Part shown: positions 62,659 to 64,000 of the stretch, piece by piece
Numbering within the stretch: position 1 is the stretch's first letter
Layout: each line of letters begins with the position of its first letter
Assembly: GCA_903642225.1 (NCBI GenBank)
Contig: CAHJWI010000016.1
Span: 1 to 64,000 of the forward strand
Source: Acidobacteriaceae bacterium
Lineage (GTDB): Bacteria; Acidobacteriota; Terriglobia; Terriglobales; Acidobacteriaceae
DNA length: 64,000 nucleotides
Direction: 5' to 3'
Made by a program: the position numbers and the translations under genes
The notes under the pieces: model-generated
The model's database searches: none
The model's input: the letters and a program-made list of their open reading frames with translations, nothing else
What the model was told of the DNA's origin: nothing

Positions 62659-64000
62659 CGCCTCCCTCCCCTCTGACATCCCGTCGCGCAGCGAAGCCGC
62701 CCGGTCGTTCCTCCAGCACCGCGAATCCCGCACCCGCATGGCGCCGCCCCCTCGCATGGACCGACCATCATTACCTCGCGCTCGGCTATCTTGGCCTTTC
62801 ATTCATCGCCGTAGCCGTTGGTACCCTGCTCTCCCTTGCCATGCGCATCCACCGTGTCTGGCCCACTGGCAGCCTGCTCGGCGCGTCCGTCAGTCCGGAA
62901 CAGTACCTCGCCCTTGTTACGATGCACGGCACCCTCATGATTTTCTTCGTTCTCACGGTGGCCCCGCAATCCGGGTTCGCCAACCTGGTGCTTCCTGGTC
63001 AGCTCGGCAGCAAAGACATGGCTCTGCCGCTCGTCAATGCCACCGGCTTCTGGATTACCGCCCTTGCCCTCATGATCATGCTCGCAGCCTTCTTCGTCCC
63101 GGCAGGCGCGCCCATCGGCGGCTGGTCTGCCTACCCGCCACTCTCCGCCATGCCGGCTGCCGGTCCCGGCCAGGGCTCCGGCATGGATCTCTGGCTTGCC
63201 TCTCTCGCCATCTTCTGCATCGGGTCCACACTTGGTGCCGTCAACACCGTCGTCACGGTCGCTCGCTGCCGATGCCCCGGCCTCACCTACGGCCGGCTTC
63301 CACTCACCGTATGGTCCTGGCTCACCGCCGCCCTGCTCACCATCCTCGTCTTTTCGGTACTCTTCGCCGCCATCATTCTGCTCTCATGCGACCGCCACCT
63401 CGGCACGGCCTTCTTCGTCCCCTCCACGCAATGGGTCAACGGCGTCGTCACCCACCGCTCCGGCGACGGCTCGCCCCTCCTCTGGCTTCACCTCTTCTGG
63501 TTCTTCGGTCATCCAGAGGTCTACATTGCCGTTCTCCCCGGCATGGGCCTTGTCTCCATGCTTCTCGGCAATTTCACCCGCCGACGCATCCCCGGCTACC
63601 GCATGATGATCGCCACGACCATGCTCATCGGAGGCCTTGGCATCCTCGTTTGGGGTCACCACATGTTTGTCGCCGGCCTCAATCCTTTCGCCGGCACCGC
63701 CTTCGAACTCACCACCATGGCAATCGCTTTGCCATCCGCCGCAAAGGTGCTCAACTGGCTTGTCATCCTCTGGCGCTCGCGACCCAGATTCGACACACCC
63801 ATGCTCTGGGCTCTGGGCTTCGTCTCGGTCTTTGTCTGCGGCGGCCTCTCCGGTCCCATTCTTGCCCAACCGGCGCTCGACGCCTATCTCCACAACACCT
63901 TCTTCGTCGTCGCCCACTTTCACCTCATCATGGCGATGGCTGCCATCTTCGGCATCTTTGCCGGCATCGCCTACTGGTTCCCGCTCATCACCGGCCGTGC
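62655..64000 (+). CDS. ctaD: Cytochrome c oxidase subunit I (cut by the window end)
   Basis: 448 codons are visible and the frame is still open at 64000, so the C-terminus is missing. Haem-copper oxidase motifs are present: MHGTLMIFF (low-spin haem His), HPEVYI (CuB His and cross-linked Tyr), HHMFVAG (the other CuB His pair) and VAHFHLIM (haem His pair). The N-terminal 30 residues are a proline- and arginine-rich tail. It is the proton-pumping core of an aa3-type terminal oxidase. Subunit III and assembly genes are expected to the right, outside the window. Confidence 0.93.
   Translation, partial: MTPPSPLTSRRAAKPPGRSSSTANPAPAWRRPLAWTDHHYLALGYLGLSFIAVAVGTLLSLAMRIHRVWPTGSLLGASVSPEQYLALVTMHGTLMIFFVLTVAPQSGFANLVLPGQLGSKDMALPLVNATGFWITALALMIMLAAFFVPAGAPIGGWSAYPPLSAMPAAGPGQGSGMDLWLASLAIFCIGSTLGAVNTVVTVARCRCPGLTYGRLPLTVWSWLTAALLTILVFSVLFAAIILLSCDRHLGTAFFVPSTQWVNGVVTHRSGDGSPLLWLHLFWFFGHPEVYIAVLPGMGLVSMLLGNFTRRRIPGYRMMIATTMLIGGLGILVWGHHMFVAGLNPFAGTAFELTTMAIALPSAAKVLNWLVILWRSRPRFDTPMLWALGFVSVFVCGGLSGPILAQPALDAYLHNTFFVVAHFHLIMAMAAIFGIFAGIAYWFPLITGR

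Noticed and set aside
1..64000. CRISPR arrays, insertion sequences, prophage genes and attachment sites.
   Set aside because: No regularly spaced repeats, transposase, integrase or phage structural genes were seen; the tRNA-Ser has no duplicated 3' end nearby.

Overview
The window looks like a chromosomal segment of an acidobacterium (Acidobacteriota, Terriglobia type). The inference rests on the company of genes, not on a marker alignment: a very large TonB-dependent receptor with an N-terminal carboxypeptidase-regulatory-like domain, a tricorn-like S41 protease, DUF1080/GMC oxidation genes, many secreted glycosidases, and a moderately GC-rich composition. The genus cannot be fixed from this sequence.

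Region 1 (1-4.5 kb) has a ROK sugar kinase, a copper amine oxidase and a SIS-domain sugar-phosphate isomerase/deaminase. Region 2 (4.9-10.8 kb) is a compact cluster: a secreted DUF1080 protein diverging from a c-type cytochrome, a Tat-exported gluconate_2-dh3 subunit, a GMC flavoprotein, a Tat-type TIM-barrel isomerase/lyase and a Gfo/Idh/MocA oxidoreductase. It reads as a periplasmic system that oxidises glycosides to 3-keto sugars and then breaks them. Region 3 (10.8-18.2 kb) holds a secreted amidase, a MetX-like hydrolase and a tricorn-like protease. It also holds two gene relics, a GH51 arabinofuranosidase fragment and a frameshifted amidase that lost its catalytic lysine.

Region 4 (18.8-32.1 kb) is a saccharide-utilisation locus. 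A LacI regulator, an exo-beta-glucosaminidase-type GH2, an APC permease and a GH3 enzyme form one leftward operon. A SusC-like/OAR-like TonB receptor diverges from it behind a strong promoter with an 18-bp perfect palindrome, and a GH20 hexosaminidase follows convergently. Together with the ROK kinase and SIS protein it suggests amino-sugar (chito-oligosaccharide or glycan) use. A tRNA-Ser(GGA) follows.

Region 5 (32.8-40.6 kb) is the most intriguing block. Four tightly packed genes encode a transglutaminase-DUF2126 putative amidoligase, a circularly permuted ATP-grasp/alpha-E fusion, a second transglutaminase-like protein and a GT4 glycosyltransferase. This is a predicted amide-bond-forming system of unknown product.

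Region 6 (40.6-64 kb) is mostly housekeeping: thiS, thiD, pyrF, accA, dnaE, recQ, pdxS, pdxT, and cytochrome oxidase subunits II and I (the latter cut by the window end). Between them lie a lipoprotein of unknown function, a degenerate CPBP membrane protein, a DUF4136 protein, a ricin-lectin glycosidase and a PaoABC-type periplasmic molybdenum aldehyde oxidoreductase operon.
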